Shown here in pieces: positions 27,951 through 36,275 of a stretch of 64,000 nt of DNA; within the stretch, counting starts at the first letter, position 1, and each line of letters begins with the position of its first letter. A program made the translations under genes and the position numbers. The notes beneath the pieces are model-generated. The model was not told where the DNA came from. It saw only the letters and a list, made by a program, of their open reading frames with translations, and made no database searches. Source of the DNA: an uncultured Hyphomicrobiales bacterium. GTDB lineage: Bacteria > Pseudomonadota > Alphaproteobacteria > Rhizobiales > Beijerinckiaceae. The DNA is taken from contig CAIOVE010000085.1 in NCBI GenBank assembly GCA_903861645.1, forward strand, positions 49,358 through 113,357. Direction: 5' to 3'.

Positions 27951-27971
27951 ATCGGCAAAAATATCGCCGAT
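27951..27971. promoter_or_regulatory. Inverted repeat upstream of the Anbu operon
   Basis: ATCGGC, nine A/T-rich bases, GCCGAT, lying in the 243-bp gap between the cupin gene stop and the ATP-grasp start, 114 bases before the latter and next to an AT-rich stretch (TATTATTTAAT). It could be an operator for the Anbu operon or a hairpin behind the cupin gene. Confidence 0.3.
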
Positions 27972-28080
27972 ACGCCTATTATTTAATCCACTGTCGCCGC
28001 AGGCGCCCATTGAGCAGGCTTTCCCTATTCATGGGCGCCGGAAGCGGAGCCGCCGTTTAATCGGGCGCGCCGGCCTGACA

Positions 28081-29037
28081 TCAGGCCGCCTCGAGGCGAT
28101 GGAAGCCGAGCTTCATCTGTGTTACGTCGTCGGAAACGCTGAACATGATCGTGTCGGCGCTGGCGCGATGCGAAACCACGCTCCACGTCGGCGCGACCAC
28201 GACATCGCCGCGCTTCCAATGGAAATGCCGGTCGCCGATCCGGCTTTCGCCCTCGCCGGAAACGATGGCGAACACCTGATTTTCGGTCGAGCGCAAGGGC
28301 TTGCTCCAGGCGCCGGCGGCCAGTTTCGCCATGTAGAGTCCGAGGGTGGGCATGTCGTCGGCGCCAAGCTGGACGCGCAAGCGGCCGTGTTCGTCGGGCG
28401 AGGCAGCCGCCAGACGCGCGAGGCTTTGCTCCAGCGGGAAGACGAAGCTGGAATCGCGCGAGGTCTTCTCGACCGGCTGCAAGCCATCCCAGAAATCGAG
28501 GAACATCGGCTCGATCAGGTGCACCAGCGGCACGTCGAGGAAGTCGATCCAGTAGCCAGGGCGCGACCCCTCGTTGCCGTGGCCATGCCAGCAATTGCCG
28601 GGTGTCAAAAGGACATCGCCGGGCTTCATGTCGATGCGAACGCCGTCGACGACCGTGTAGCAGGCGTCGGCGACGTCGAGCACGAGGCGCAGGGCGTTGG
28701 GCGAATGGCGGTGGGTGCGGGCGGTCTCGCCCGGCAGGATCATCTGGTAGGCGCTGACCAGCGTTTTCAGCGTGTCGTAGTGATTGCCGGGCACCGGATT
28801 GACCATGAACAGATTGCGGCGCTCGGCCTGTTCCGCGTTGATCAGCCGCCCGGCGACGTCGAGCCCGATCTTCGCGTCGACGTAGGTCCAGTGCATGGGT
28901 TTGTAGGCGGTGCGCGGCTCCTTCCAGAGGGAGGGTTCGTGCTTGTTCCAGCCAGCCATGAAATCCAGCGGATCGAGCGCCACGCGCAGGGCGTCGAGAC
29001 TACTGGCGTTGGCGATGATGGCGGCTTGATCGCTCAT
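28081..29037 (-). CDS. Bicupin, gentisate 1,2-dioxygenase-like
   Basis: 318 residues with two cupin domains, resembling gentisate/1-hydroxy-2-naphthoate dioxygenases, which cleave the ring of a hydroxylated aromatic acid with Fe(II) and O2. The first cupin carries probable metal ligands in TARTHRHSPNALRLVL (His-x-His) and GNCWHGHGNEG; the second has TENQVFAIVSGEGESRIGDRHFHWKRGDVVVAPTWSVVSHRA. Start ATG 29037 follows GGGAG; a longer reading is less likely. The gene is divergent from a TctC-type binding protein gene by 145 bp, and a second bicupin lies 1.3 kb away. True substrate is unknown. Confidence 0.82.
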   Translation of the reverse strand: MSDQAAIIANASSLDALRVALDPLDFMAGWNKHEPSLWKEPRTAYKPMHWTYVDAKIGLDVAGRLINAEQAERRNLFMVNPVPGNHYDTLKTLVSAYQMILPGETARTHRHSPNALRLVLDVADACYTVVDGVRIDMKPGDVLLTPGNCWHGHGNEGSRPGYWIDFLDVPLVHLIEPMFLDFWDGLQPVEKTSRDSSFVFPLEQSLARLAAASPDEHGRLRVQLGADDMPTLGLYMAKLAAGAWSKPLRSTENQVFAIVSGEGESRIGDRHFHWKRGDVVVAPTWSVVSHRASADTIMFSVSDDVTQMKLGFHRLEAA

Positions 29038-29182
29038 GGTCGTTTCTCCCTCGTGTCGCCCGATAATAGTGCGCAACCCGCGCCGGCACAAAGGGCCGCC
29101 GACATTGCGCGCGCCCGCGGAAGCGTGTCAAAACGCCCCACGCTGGAGAAACGTCCGGCCAAGGATTCGAGAGGAGACGTTC

Positions 29183-30223
29183 ATGACGGGATCGCGCAAC
29201 CGCCTGACTGGCGCGGCGCTGTTCATCGCGGCCCTGCTCGGCGCGGCGACGGCGGGCCGCGCGCAAGGCGTCGCCGAGTTCTATCGCGGCAAGACGATCA
29301 ACCTCATCATCGGCACATCGGCGGGCAACGATTACGATTTTCGCGGCCGGCTCATCGCGCGCTATCTCGGCAAGCACCTGCCGGGGCAGCCGGTCATCGT
29401 GCCGCGCAACATGCCCGGCGGCGGCGGCGTGCAGGCGGCGAACTGGATCGCCAACATCGCCCCGCGCGATGGCACGGTGGTCCACATGATCATGGCGAAC
29501 ATGATGGCGTCGCAGGCCATGGGCCTGCCGGGCGTCGAGTTCGACACGCGCAAGTTCCAGTGGATCGGCAATACGTCGAGCACGCCCAACGTCGTCGCCG
29601 CCTGGCACACCAGCGGCGTCAAGACAATTGACGACGTGCGCAAGCGCGAGCTTGTCGTCGGCGCGCCGATGGGCACGGCCGGCGCGCTGTATCCGGCGCT
29701 GATGAACGCGCTGGCCGGCACGAAATTCAAGCTTGTCACCGGCTATCCCGGCGGCAACGAGGTCAGCCTCGCCATGGAGCGCGGCGAGGTCGACGGGCGC
29801 GGCTCGAATTCGTGGGCGGCGTGGAAATCCACCAAGCCCGAATGGGTGCGCGACCACAAGCTCAACATTCTCGTGCAGATCGGCCTGAAGCGCGCCGCCG
29901 ACCTGCCGGATGTTCCCTTGATGCTGGAGCTCGCGACCAATGACGCCGACCGCAAACTGCTGGCGTTCATCTCGGCGGAAACCGAGGTCGCGCGCTCGCT
30001 GGTGACGACGCCGGGCACGCCGCCCGACCGGGTCGAGGCGCTGCGCCGGGCGTTCGACGCGATGATCAAGGATCCGGATTTTCTCGCCGAGGCGGCGAAG
30101 TCCGAAATGGACATTTCGCCCGCGACCGGCGAGGAATGCCAGAAGATCGCCGACGCCATCGTCAACACGCCGCCGGAGATCGCCGCCCGCGCCCGCGCCA
30201 TGCTTGACGGCATCGGCAAATAG
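29183..30223 (+). CDS. TctC/Bug-type periplasmic binding protein (copy 1)
   Basis: 346-residue exported solute-binding protein of the tripartite tricarboxylate transporter (Bug) family. Signal peptide about residues 1-28 (ending AGRAQ), then AEFYRGKTINLIIGTSAGNDYDFRGRLIARYLGKHLPG, PRNMPGGGGVQAANWIAN, and the C-terminal block TPPDRVEALRRAFDAMIKDPDF. Start ATG 29183 follows GAGGAG. It heads the plus-strand set tctC-cupin-tctC-LLM. No TctA/TctB membrane genes occur anywhere in the window, so it is an orphan binding protein; its ligand is probably the acid degraded by the neighbouring enzymes. Confidence 0.9.
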   Translation: MTGSRNRLTGAALFIAALLGAATAGRAQGVAEFYRGKTINLIIGTSAGNDYDFRGRLIARYLGKHLPGQPVIVPRNMPGGGGVQAANWIANIAPRDGTVVHMIMANMMASQAMGLPGVEFDTRKFQWIGNTSSTPNVVAAWHTSGVKTIDDVRKRELVVGAPMGTAGALYPALMNALAGTKFKLVTGYPGGNEVSLAMERGEVDGRGSNSWAAWKSTKPEWVRDHKLNILVQIGLKRAADLPDVPLMLELATNDADRKLLAFISAETEVARSLVTTPGTPPDRVEALRRAFDAMIKDPDFLAEAAKSEMDISPATGEECQKIADAIVNTPPEIAARARAMLDGIGK

Positions 30224-30310
30224 GCCGCGGGTTGCGCGGCGGGAGACGTCTGCTAGCCTCTAGCCTCAAGTCAAACGGGCCGTCCGCGGCCCCGGCATGT
30301 CGGAGGAACA

Positions 30311-31339
30311 ATGGAGCCCGCCAAGACGGCCGATCCCGGCGAAGCGCTCATGAAGGCGAACTGGGCGAAGGCCAACATATTTCCGCTGTGGGAAAATCCC
30401 GCCGCGCATCAGGCGGCGCGCGGCCCGGAAAAGCCCTATTGCTGGAAATGGTCCGACATTTCCGCTTTCGCCGAGCAGGCGCTGGCGCTGCGCGACATGG
30501 CCGCGGTCGAGCGGCGCGTGCTGCAACTGGTGACGCCGAATTCCTATTTGCCGGCGCAACTCGGGGGCTCGACCACCAACCTCAACGGCAACGTGCAAAT
30601 TCTCAAGCCGGGCGAATCCGCCCGGCCGCATCGCCATTCGATGAACGCCCTGCGTTTCGTGATGAAGGGCGAGGGCGCCGTCACCATCGTCGACGGCAAG
30701 GAATGCGAAATGGCCGAGGGCGACCTCGTCACCACGCCCGGCTGGACATGGCACGAGCATGTTCATCGCGGCGCCGAGCCGATCATCTGGCTCGACGTGC
30801 TCGACGCGTCGCTGCATCGCTATCTCGGCACCGACCAGTTCCAGCCCGGCCCCGCCAACGACATTCCACCGCACGCGCCCGACAGCGCCTTCGTGGCGCC
30901 GGGTCTCGCGCCCGTCATCGCCGACACTGGCCGCTCCTTCTCGCCGCTGTTCCGCTATCCCTGGGCGCAAGCGAAGGCGGCGGTCGCCGCCGCGCCCGCC
31001 GATGTCGATGGCGCGCGCCGCGTGCGCTACGCCAACCCCATCGACGGCGGCCCCTGCATGGCCTTTCTCGATTGCCATCTCGTCGAACTCGACGACGGCG
31101 TGGAGACCCTGCCCTTCCGCACCAACGCGCACGCGCTCGCCACGGTGGTCGAGGGCGAGGGCGTCAGCCGCGTCGGCGACACCGAGGTGACGTGGACGCC
31201 GAAGGACGTGTTCTCGCTGCCGCACGGCAACTGGATTTCCCACCGGGCGAACGGCGGCAAGGCGCGGCTGATGGTGACGAGCGATCGCGAAGTCTTCCGT
31301 CGTCTGGGCCTGCTGCGCGAGGAATACGCGGGCAAATGA
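30311..31339 (+). CDS. Bicupin, gentisate 1,2-dioxygenase-like (second copy)
   Basis: 342 residues, two cupin domains. First-domain metal ligands: SARPHRHSMNALRFVMKGEGAVTIVDG (His-x-His) and GWTWHEHVHRGAEP. Second domain: TNAHALATVVEGEGVSRVGDTEVTWTPKDVFSLPHGNWISHRA. The aromatic-rich N-terminal arm (ENPAAHQAARGPEKPYCWKWSD) is typical of gentisate dioxygenase relatives. It lies 87 bp after TctC copy 1 and its TGA overlaps the ATG of TctC copy 2 (ATGA), so enzyme and binding protein are co-translated. It is homologous to the bicupin at 28081-29037 but clearly diverged. Confidence 0.85.
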   Translation: MEPAKTADPGEALMKANWAKANIFPLWENPAAHQAARGPEKPYCWKWSDISAFAEQALALRDMAAVERRVLQLVTPNSYLPAQLGGSTTNLNGNVQILKPGESARPHRHSMNALRFVMKGEGAVTIVDGKECEMAEGDLVTTPGWTWHEHVHRGAEPIIWLDVLDASLHRYLGTDQFQPGPANDIPPHAPDSAFVAPGLAPVIADTGRSFSPLFRYPWAQAKAAVAAAPADVDGARRVRYANPIDGGPCMAFLDCHLVELDDGVETLPFRTNAHALATVVEGEGVSRVGDTEVTWTPKDVFSLPHGNWISHRANGGKARLMVTSDREVFRRLGLLREEYAGK

Positions 31340-32379
31340 CGCGGGCGCGCGTCCGTCGCCTGTTGTCGCTGGCGGCGCTCGTCGTCGCGGCGCCCGCCCA
31401 TGCCGACCCCATCGAGGATTTCTACAAGGGCAAGACCGTCACGATCATCACGTCGACCGGACCGGGCGGCGCCTATGACATGGCGGCGCGCACGCTTGGC
31501 CGCCATCTGCCGCGATACCTGCCCGGCGCGCCGCAATTCGTCGTCAAGAACATGCCCGGCGCCGGCCACGTTCTGGCGACCAACTACATGTACGCGCAGG
31601 CGGCGCGCGACGGCACGTATATCGCGACCGTCAACAACGCGATCCCGATGATTCAGGTTCTCGACGGCAAGGGCGTGCGCTTCGACGCGCGCAAACTCGC
31701 GTGGATCGGCTCGATGGGCATCAGCAACCTGCTGACCGTCGCCTGGGGCGCCTCGGGAATCAAAACCATCGATGACGTCTTCCGGCGCGAGGTCACGACG
31801 GGCGCGACGGGCACGGGCTCCGGCACATTCCTCTACCCGACCGCGATGAACATGATCCTCGGAACGAAATTCAAGGTCGTGCTCGGCTACTCATCAAGCG
31901 CGGAGGTCGATCTCGCCATGACGCGCGGGGAGGTCGTGGCGCGCGGCGGCGCGAGTTACCGGAGCTTTCTCGCCGAGCGGCCCGAGTGGATACGCGACCG
32001 GCTCATCAATATTCTCACGCAGGTTGGCGGCGCGCGCGAGCCCGATCTGCCCGATGTTCCGCTGATGCATGAACTTGGCAAGACGCCGGAGCAACAGCGC
32101 GTGCTTCGCCTGATCTCGTCGTCGGTCGCCATGGGGCGGCCCTTTCTCGCGCCGCCGGAAACGCCGCCCGAGCGCGTCGCCGCCCTGCGCCGCGCCTTCG
32201 ACGCGACCATGCGGGACAAGGACTTCATCGAGGAAGCGCGCAAGCTCGAACTCGATCTCAATCCCGCGACGGGCGAGGCCATCGCCAACATCGCGCGCGA
32301 CACGATCGACGCGCCGCCCGACCTGATCGCGCAAGCAAAAGCCGCGATCGAACCGACGGGCGGCGGCAAGAGCGAATAG
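31336..32379 (+). CDS. TctC/Bug-type periplasmic binding protein (copy 2)
   Basis: 347 residues. Signal peptide about 1-23 (ending APAHA), mature start DPIEDFYKGKTVTIITSTGPGGAYDMAARTLGRHLPR, PQFVVKNMPGAGHVLATNYMYAQAARDGTYI, C-terminal TPPERVAALRRAFDATMRDKDFIEEA. Start ATG overlaps the bicupin stop. Like the others in the window it lacks TctA/TctB partners. Confidence 0.9.
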   Translation: MTRARVRRLLSLAALVVAAPAHADPIEDFYKGKTVTIITSTGPGGAYDMAARTLGRHLPRYLPGAPQFVVKNMPGAGHVLATNYMYAQAARDGTYIATVNNAIPMIQVLDGKGVRFDARKLAWIGSMGISNLLTVAWGASGIKTIDDVFRREVTTGATGTGSGTFLYPTAMNMILGTKFKVVLGYSSSAEVDLAMTRGEVVARGGASYRSFLAERPEWIRDRLINILTQVGGAREPDLPDVPLMHELGKTPEQQRVLRLISSSVAMGRPFLAPPETPPERVAALRRAFDATMRDKDFIEEARKLELDLNPATGEAIANIARDTIDAPPDLIAQAKAAIEPTGGGKSE

Positions 32380-32443
32380 GGTCGGCTTTGACACGCGCGC
32401 CGTCTTGCGCTGTTCTGCCGGCAACAAAGACGCCGGAGGAAAC

Positions 32444-33562
32444 ATGAATCTCGGAATGTTCCTGATGCCGCTCACGCCGCCGGGCCAGACGCTCGGCGAG
32501 ACGATGGAGGAGCTGACGCGCAAGGCGCGCTTCCTCGACGAGATCGGCTTCGACGAGTTCTGGCTGGGCGAGCATTTCGCGGCCACGAGCGAGCCCATAC
32601 CCTCGCCGCTGGCCTTTCTGTCGAGCCTGATCGTCCAGACGCAGCGGCTGACCTTCGGGTCCGGCGTCATCAGCCTGCCCAACCGCCATCCCGCGGTGAT
32701 CGCCGGCGAGGTGGCGCAGATCGATCACCTGTCGAAAGGGCGTTTCCGCTTCGGCATCGGCACCGGCAGCCTGCCGCCCGACTGGGAATTGTTCAAGCTG
32801 GAGGACGAGGACACGCGCAAGCGGATGATGCTCGAGTCCATCGACATGATCCAGAAGATCTGGCGCTCGGGTCCACCCTACGAATTCAACGGCGAGTTCT
32901 GGCAATTCGCGGTCAAGAAGACGCTCGACCCCGAATTGCGCATGGGCATCATGCCGCGACCGCGCCATCCCGAGGGGCCGCCGGTGCATATTTCCATCGC
33001 CACGCCGATGTCGAGCTCCACCACCATGGCGGGCGAGCGCGGCTGGGGGCCGCTATCTAGCGCGTTGCTGATGGGCAAGGGCGTGGCCCAGCACTGGGCC
33101 GGCTACGCGAAGGGCCTCGCCAACGCGGGCCGGCCTGTCAATGGCGACAACTGGCGCGTCGTGCGCGCGGTGCTCATCGCGCCAACGGACGCGGAAGCCG
33201 AGCGGCGCATGCATCACCCCGAAGGCGCGGTGAATTTCTATTTCCGCTACATCCATCAGGTGTTGACGCGCGCCGGCAAGGCCGCCGCCATGAAGACCCG
33301 ACATGACCAGCCGGACTCGGAGGTCGACGTGGTCGAGGCGATGAACGCCCGGGTGATCAGGGGGTCGGTCGCCAGCGTGCGCGATCAGTTGATCGCCTTC
33401 CGCGAGGAGGCGGGCCCCTTCGGCCATCTGCTCATCGCGGGCATGCCGTGGCACGGTCCCAACGAGGCGTGGGAACGCGAATCCCTTACGCTTCTGGCGC
33501 GCGAGGTGATGCCCGCCGTGCGCGCGCATTTCGCCACGCGCGAAAAGACCGCGGCGGAATAA
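32444..33562 (+). CDS. LLM-class flavin-dependent monooxygenase (second)
   Basis: 372-residue luciferase-like TIM barrel. Seen: MNLGMFLMPLTPPGQTLGETMEE, KARFLDEIGFDEFWLGEHF, RLTFGSGVISLPNRHPAVIAGEVAQIDHLSKGRFRFGIGTGSLPPDW, and an active-site region PVHISIATPMSSSTTMAGERGWGPLSS. ATG 32444 follows GGAGGA (32435-32440). It is last in the set tctC-cupin-tctC-LLM and could hydroxylate the substrate before ring cleavage; a flavin reductase partner is not seen in the window. Convergent with the VOC gene (5-bp gap). Confidence 0.9.
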   Translation: MNLGMFLMPLTPPGQTLGETMEELTRKARFLDEIGFDEFWLGEHFAATSEPIPSPLAFLSSLIVQTQRLTFGSGVISLPNRHPAVIAGEVAQIDHLSKGRFRFGIGTGSLPPDWELFKLEDEDTRKRMMLESIDMIQKIWRSGPPYEFNGEFWQFAVKKTLDPELRMGIMPRPRHPEGPPVHISIATPMSSSTTMAGERGWGPLSSALLMGKGVAQHWAGYAKGLANAGRPVNGDNWRVVRAVLIAPTDAEAERRMHHPEGAVNFYFRYIHQVLTRAGKAAAMKTRHDQPDSEVDVVEAMNARVIRGSVASVRDQLIAFREEAGPFGHLLIAGMPWHGPNEAWERESLTLLAREVMPAVRAHFATREKTAAE

Positions 33563-33567
33563 CGCCG

Positions 33568-34572
33568 TCAGCCCTTGCGCGCGTTGTCGAGCCAGGGGCA
33601 GACGCCTTCCATCAGGTGATAGTTGCCCTCCATCACCTGCACGGGGCGGCGCAGCCCGCTCTCGGCGTGGCCGAGCCGCAGCTTTCGGGCGGCGGCCTGC
33701 GCCTCCGGCGACAGCCAGGACCGATCGTGGCCCCACATGCTCGGGCCCTCGCTACGTTCGGCCGCGACCCATGTGTCCATGTCGATGGAACGGGCGCCCC
33801 AGCCATATTCGACCATGAAGCCCGACGGGCACCATGAATAGAACGACGTGATGTAATCGCTCGTGTGTCGCCCCAGCGTCGTCGCGACGCGACCCGGCTC
33901 GCCGAGCGCGATGTCGTAGCCCTGCCCCATGTCGTCGAAGCTGTAGACCTCCATCATGACGTGATGGATGCAGGTCTTGTCGCTGCGCACGAAGGCCATG
34001 CTGTGATGGCGCGGATTGACGTGCATGAAGAAGGCGGTGAACGGATTGGAATAATAATCGGTCAGGCGGAAGCCTAGAATTTCGCGATAGAACGTCATCA
34101 ACGCGGTGCAGAGTTCATCGCTCGCCACGTTGTAGAGAATGTGACCGAGACCCAACGGCCCCGTGCGAAAACCCGACATGTTGCGGCCCGGCTTGAAGGG
34201 ATCGCTGGCGATCTCGGCACCATGGAATATCTCAAGGCGATTATGCGCGGGATCCTCGAAAAAGATGAGTTCCGCGACATGGCGCTGATCGGCCAGCGCG
34301 CGCGAACCGCGCTCGTATTTCACCCCGGCGCGCTCCAGCCGCGCGGCGATGTCGGCCATGCCGGCCGCGGTCGTCTCCCACCCAAAGAAGCTCACGCCCT
34401 CGCCGCCATCGGCGTCGACGATCAGGCGTTGCCGGCGGTCGTCCATGCGCAGCGCGATGCTTGATCGCGATTTGTCGACGCGTTGCAGGCCGAGCAGGCC
34501 GCAGCCGTATTTCGTCCAGTCGTCGAGGTCCTTGGCGCGAACGCCAACATATCCCAGGGACTCGATCGCCAT
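33568..34572 (-). CDS. Type-I extradiol dioxygenase-like VOC protein (BphC fold)
   Basis: 334 residues with two pairs of VOC modules, as in 2,3-dihydroxybiphenyl dioxygenases. The Fe/Mn ligands of the active domain are visible: His in GPLGLGHILYNVAS, His in KTCIHHVMMEVYSFDD and Glu in PSGFMVEYGWGARSID. The N-terminal half starts IESLGYVGVRAKDLDDWTKYGCGLLG. It is expected to cleave a catechol-type ring next to its hydroxyls. ATG 34572 is chosen over ATG 34575 because GAGG is five bases before it. Single gene, divergent from ubiD-like gene by 155 bp. Substrate unknown. Confidence 0.87.
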   Translation of the reverse strand: MAIESLGYVGVRAKDLDDWTKYGCGLLGLQRVDKSRSSIALRMDDRRQRLIVDADGGEGVSFFGWETTAAGMADIAARLERAGVKYERGSRALADQRHVAELIFFEDPAHNRLEIFHGAEIASDPFKPGRNMSGFRTGPLGLGHILYNVASDELCTALMTFYREILGFRLTDYYSNPFTAFFMHVNPRHHSMAFVRSDKTCIHHVMMEVYSFDDMGQGYDIALGEPGRVATTLGRHTSDYITSFYSWCPSGFMVEYGWGARSIDMDTWVAAERSEGPSMWGHDRSWLSPEAQAAARKLRLGHAESGLRRPVQVMEGNYHLMEGVCPWLDNARKG

Positions 34573-34727
34573 CATTTCCTCGCGTGTCGCGACGGCCGCG
34601 CCGTCCTTTGCTTGCTCTATACCGCATCGGCGCGTCCGGCCAAACGGCCCCGCCGGCAAGCTTGCGCGGCGGGGGCCGATGGAGGACATTCGCCGCCGCT
34701 CAAGCAACCAGCCGTCGGGAGGACTTC

Positions 34728-36275
34728 ATGACGCAATCGGCCAGCCATCGTTCATGGGATCCCGACAGGTTTCGGCTGCGGACGCTGGTCGACAGGTTGA
34801 TCGGCATGGACGAGGTCGAGGTTCACGACGAACAGGTGTCCTTGTCCGACCTCAGCGGCATGATCGAGGCGTCGCGCAAGGCGGTGCTGTTTCGCCAGGC
34901 CGGGCCGGAGCGGACCGAGCTTGTCGCGGCCGTACCCGCGTCGCGGCGGCGTCTCGCCGCGGCCATCGGCGTCCCCGAGGAGAAAGCGCGCGAGGAACTG
35001 CAGCGCCGCGTCGCCAACCCGCGCAAGTCCTTCATCGTGCCGGCCGGCGACGCGCCGGTTCAGCAGGTCGTGCTATCGGGCGATCAGGTCGACCTGACGC
35101 GCCTGCCCTTCCACGTTCAGCATGAATATGACGGCGCGCCCTATATTTCGAGCGGCATCGACTACGTCATCGATCCCTTGACGGGGCGCAGCAACGTCGG
35201 TTGCAGACGCCTGATGCTGCGCGGCAAGACGCGCTGCGGCGTCAACGTCACCGCGCCGTCGGATTTGCGCGCGATGTATCTGGGCTGCGTCGAGCGCGGC
35301 GAGCGGCTGCCGATCAGCTTCACCATCGGCGCGCATCCGATGGACATGATGGCGGCGACGACGCGCGCGGGCGGGCAGGAGATCGACCGCGTCGGCACCT
35401 ATCGCGGCGAGGACGTGGCGATCGTCAAATGCGTGACGAACGACATATACGTGCCCGCCGACGCGGAAGTCGTGCTGGAGGGGTATTTCGACGAGCGCGG
35501 CTATGTCGAGCAGGAAGGCCCCTACGGCGAATACATGGGCTTTTATGGCCCCATGCATGGCGATCCAATCTTCCATTGCACGGCGATCACCCATCGTCGC
35601 GATCCCATGCATCAGACGGTCAAGCACGGCGTCGGGCGACGCCTCGCCGAATGCGACGCGGTGCCCATGCGCGAGGTGCAGCTCGAATCCGAAATCTTCA
35701 CCATCCTGCGCAACGCGGGCCTGCATCCGACCGAGGTGCATATTCCCGGCGGCCCCGGCGCCAGCGGCCATGTGCGCGTCGCGCTGCGCAAGAATTTCGA
35801 CGGCGACGCGCGCGCCGCCATCGCGATCCTACTGGGGCAGGTGCGCACCGCCAAGCATGTGTTCGTCACCGACGAGGATATCGACGTGCGCTCCAGCACG
35901 GAGATGGAATGGGCGATGTCGAGCCGCTTTCAGGCGGACAAGGACATCATCGTCCTGCCCAACATGCGGGTGATGCCGATGGACCCATCCGCCCCCTCGC
36001 GCGGCGTCGGCGCCAAGGCCGGCTTCGACCTGACGTTTCCGCTGTCGCGGCCCAAGGGCGTCACGTCGCGCGTGCCTGAAGCGCCGAAAATCGCCGGGCC
36101 CGCGCGCTACCAGACCGTGCGGCAGGCGCTGGTAACCGGCCCCATGCATTTCGCCAGGCTGATGACGGCGGTCGGCAGCCGCGACGGCCGCGAGGTCGTG
36201 CTGGAAGTCGAGCGCCTTTATGAAGCCGGCGTCGTCGATCGCAACGACGACGGGGAATATCGCCTCAAGCCCTGA
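34728..36275 (+). CDS. UbiD-family (prenyl-FMN-dependent) decarboxylase
   Basis: 515 residues, the normal size. UbiD-family decarboxylases remove or add CO2 on aromatic or alpha,beta-unsaturated acids with prenylated FMN made by UbiX. The diagnostic block is YFDERGYVEQEGPYGEYMGFYG with the conserved Glu residues; also FVIPAGDAPVQQVVLSGDQVDLTRLPF, NVGCRRLMLRGKTRCGVN, SFTIGAHPMDMMAATT and the C-terminal FDLTFPL. ATG 34728 has GGGAGGA upstream. No UbiX gene is in the window. The 3' end overlaps the stop of the convergent hyuB-like gene by 11 bp. The genes around it suggest a catabolic substrate, not ubiquinone synthesis. Confidence 0.93.
   Translation: MTQSASHRSWDPDRFRLRTLVDRLIGMDEVEVHDEQVSLSDLSGMIEASRKAVLFRQAGPERTELVAAVPASRRRLAAAIGVPEEKAREELQRRVANPRKSFIVPAGDAPVQQVVLSGDQVDLTRLPFHVQHEYDGAPYISSGIDYVIDPLTGRSNVGCRRLMLRGKTRCGVNVTAPSDLRAMYLGCVERGERLPISFTIGAHPMDMMAATTRAGGQEIDRVGTYRGEDVAIVKCVTNDIYVPADAEVVLEGYFDERGYVEQEGPYGEYMGFYGPMHGDPIFHCTAITHRRDPMHQTVKHGVGRRLAECDAVPMREVQLESEIFTILRNAGLHPTEVHIPGGPGASGHVRVALRKNFDGDARAAIAILLGQVRTAKHVFVTDEDIDVRSSTEMEWAMSSRFQADKDIIVLPNMRVMPMDPSAPSRGVGAKAGFDLTFPLSRPKGVTSRVPEAPKIAGPARYQTVRQALVTGPMHFARLMTAVGSRDGREVVLEVERLYEAGVVDRNDDGEYRLKP

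Noticed and set aside
27139..29631. An 830-codon plus-strand frame spanning ATP-grasp, the gap, the bicupin and TctC copy 1
   Set aside because: It crosses several true genes and an intergenic region and shows no conserved sequence.
34573..34707. N-terminal extension of the VOC protein up to 34707
   Set aside because: The extra residues do not resemble a VOC module and run through the promoter gap shared with the UbiD gene; ATG 34572 has a proper ribosome-binding site.
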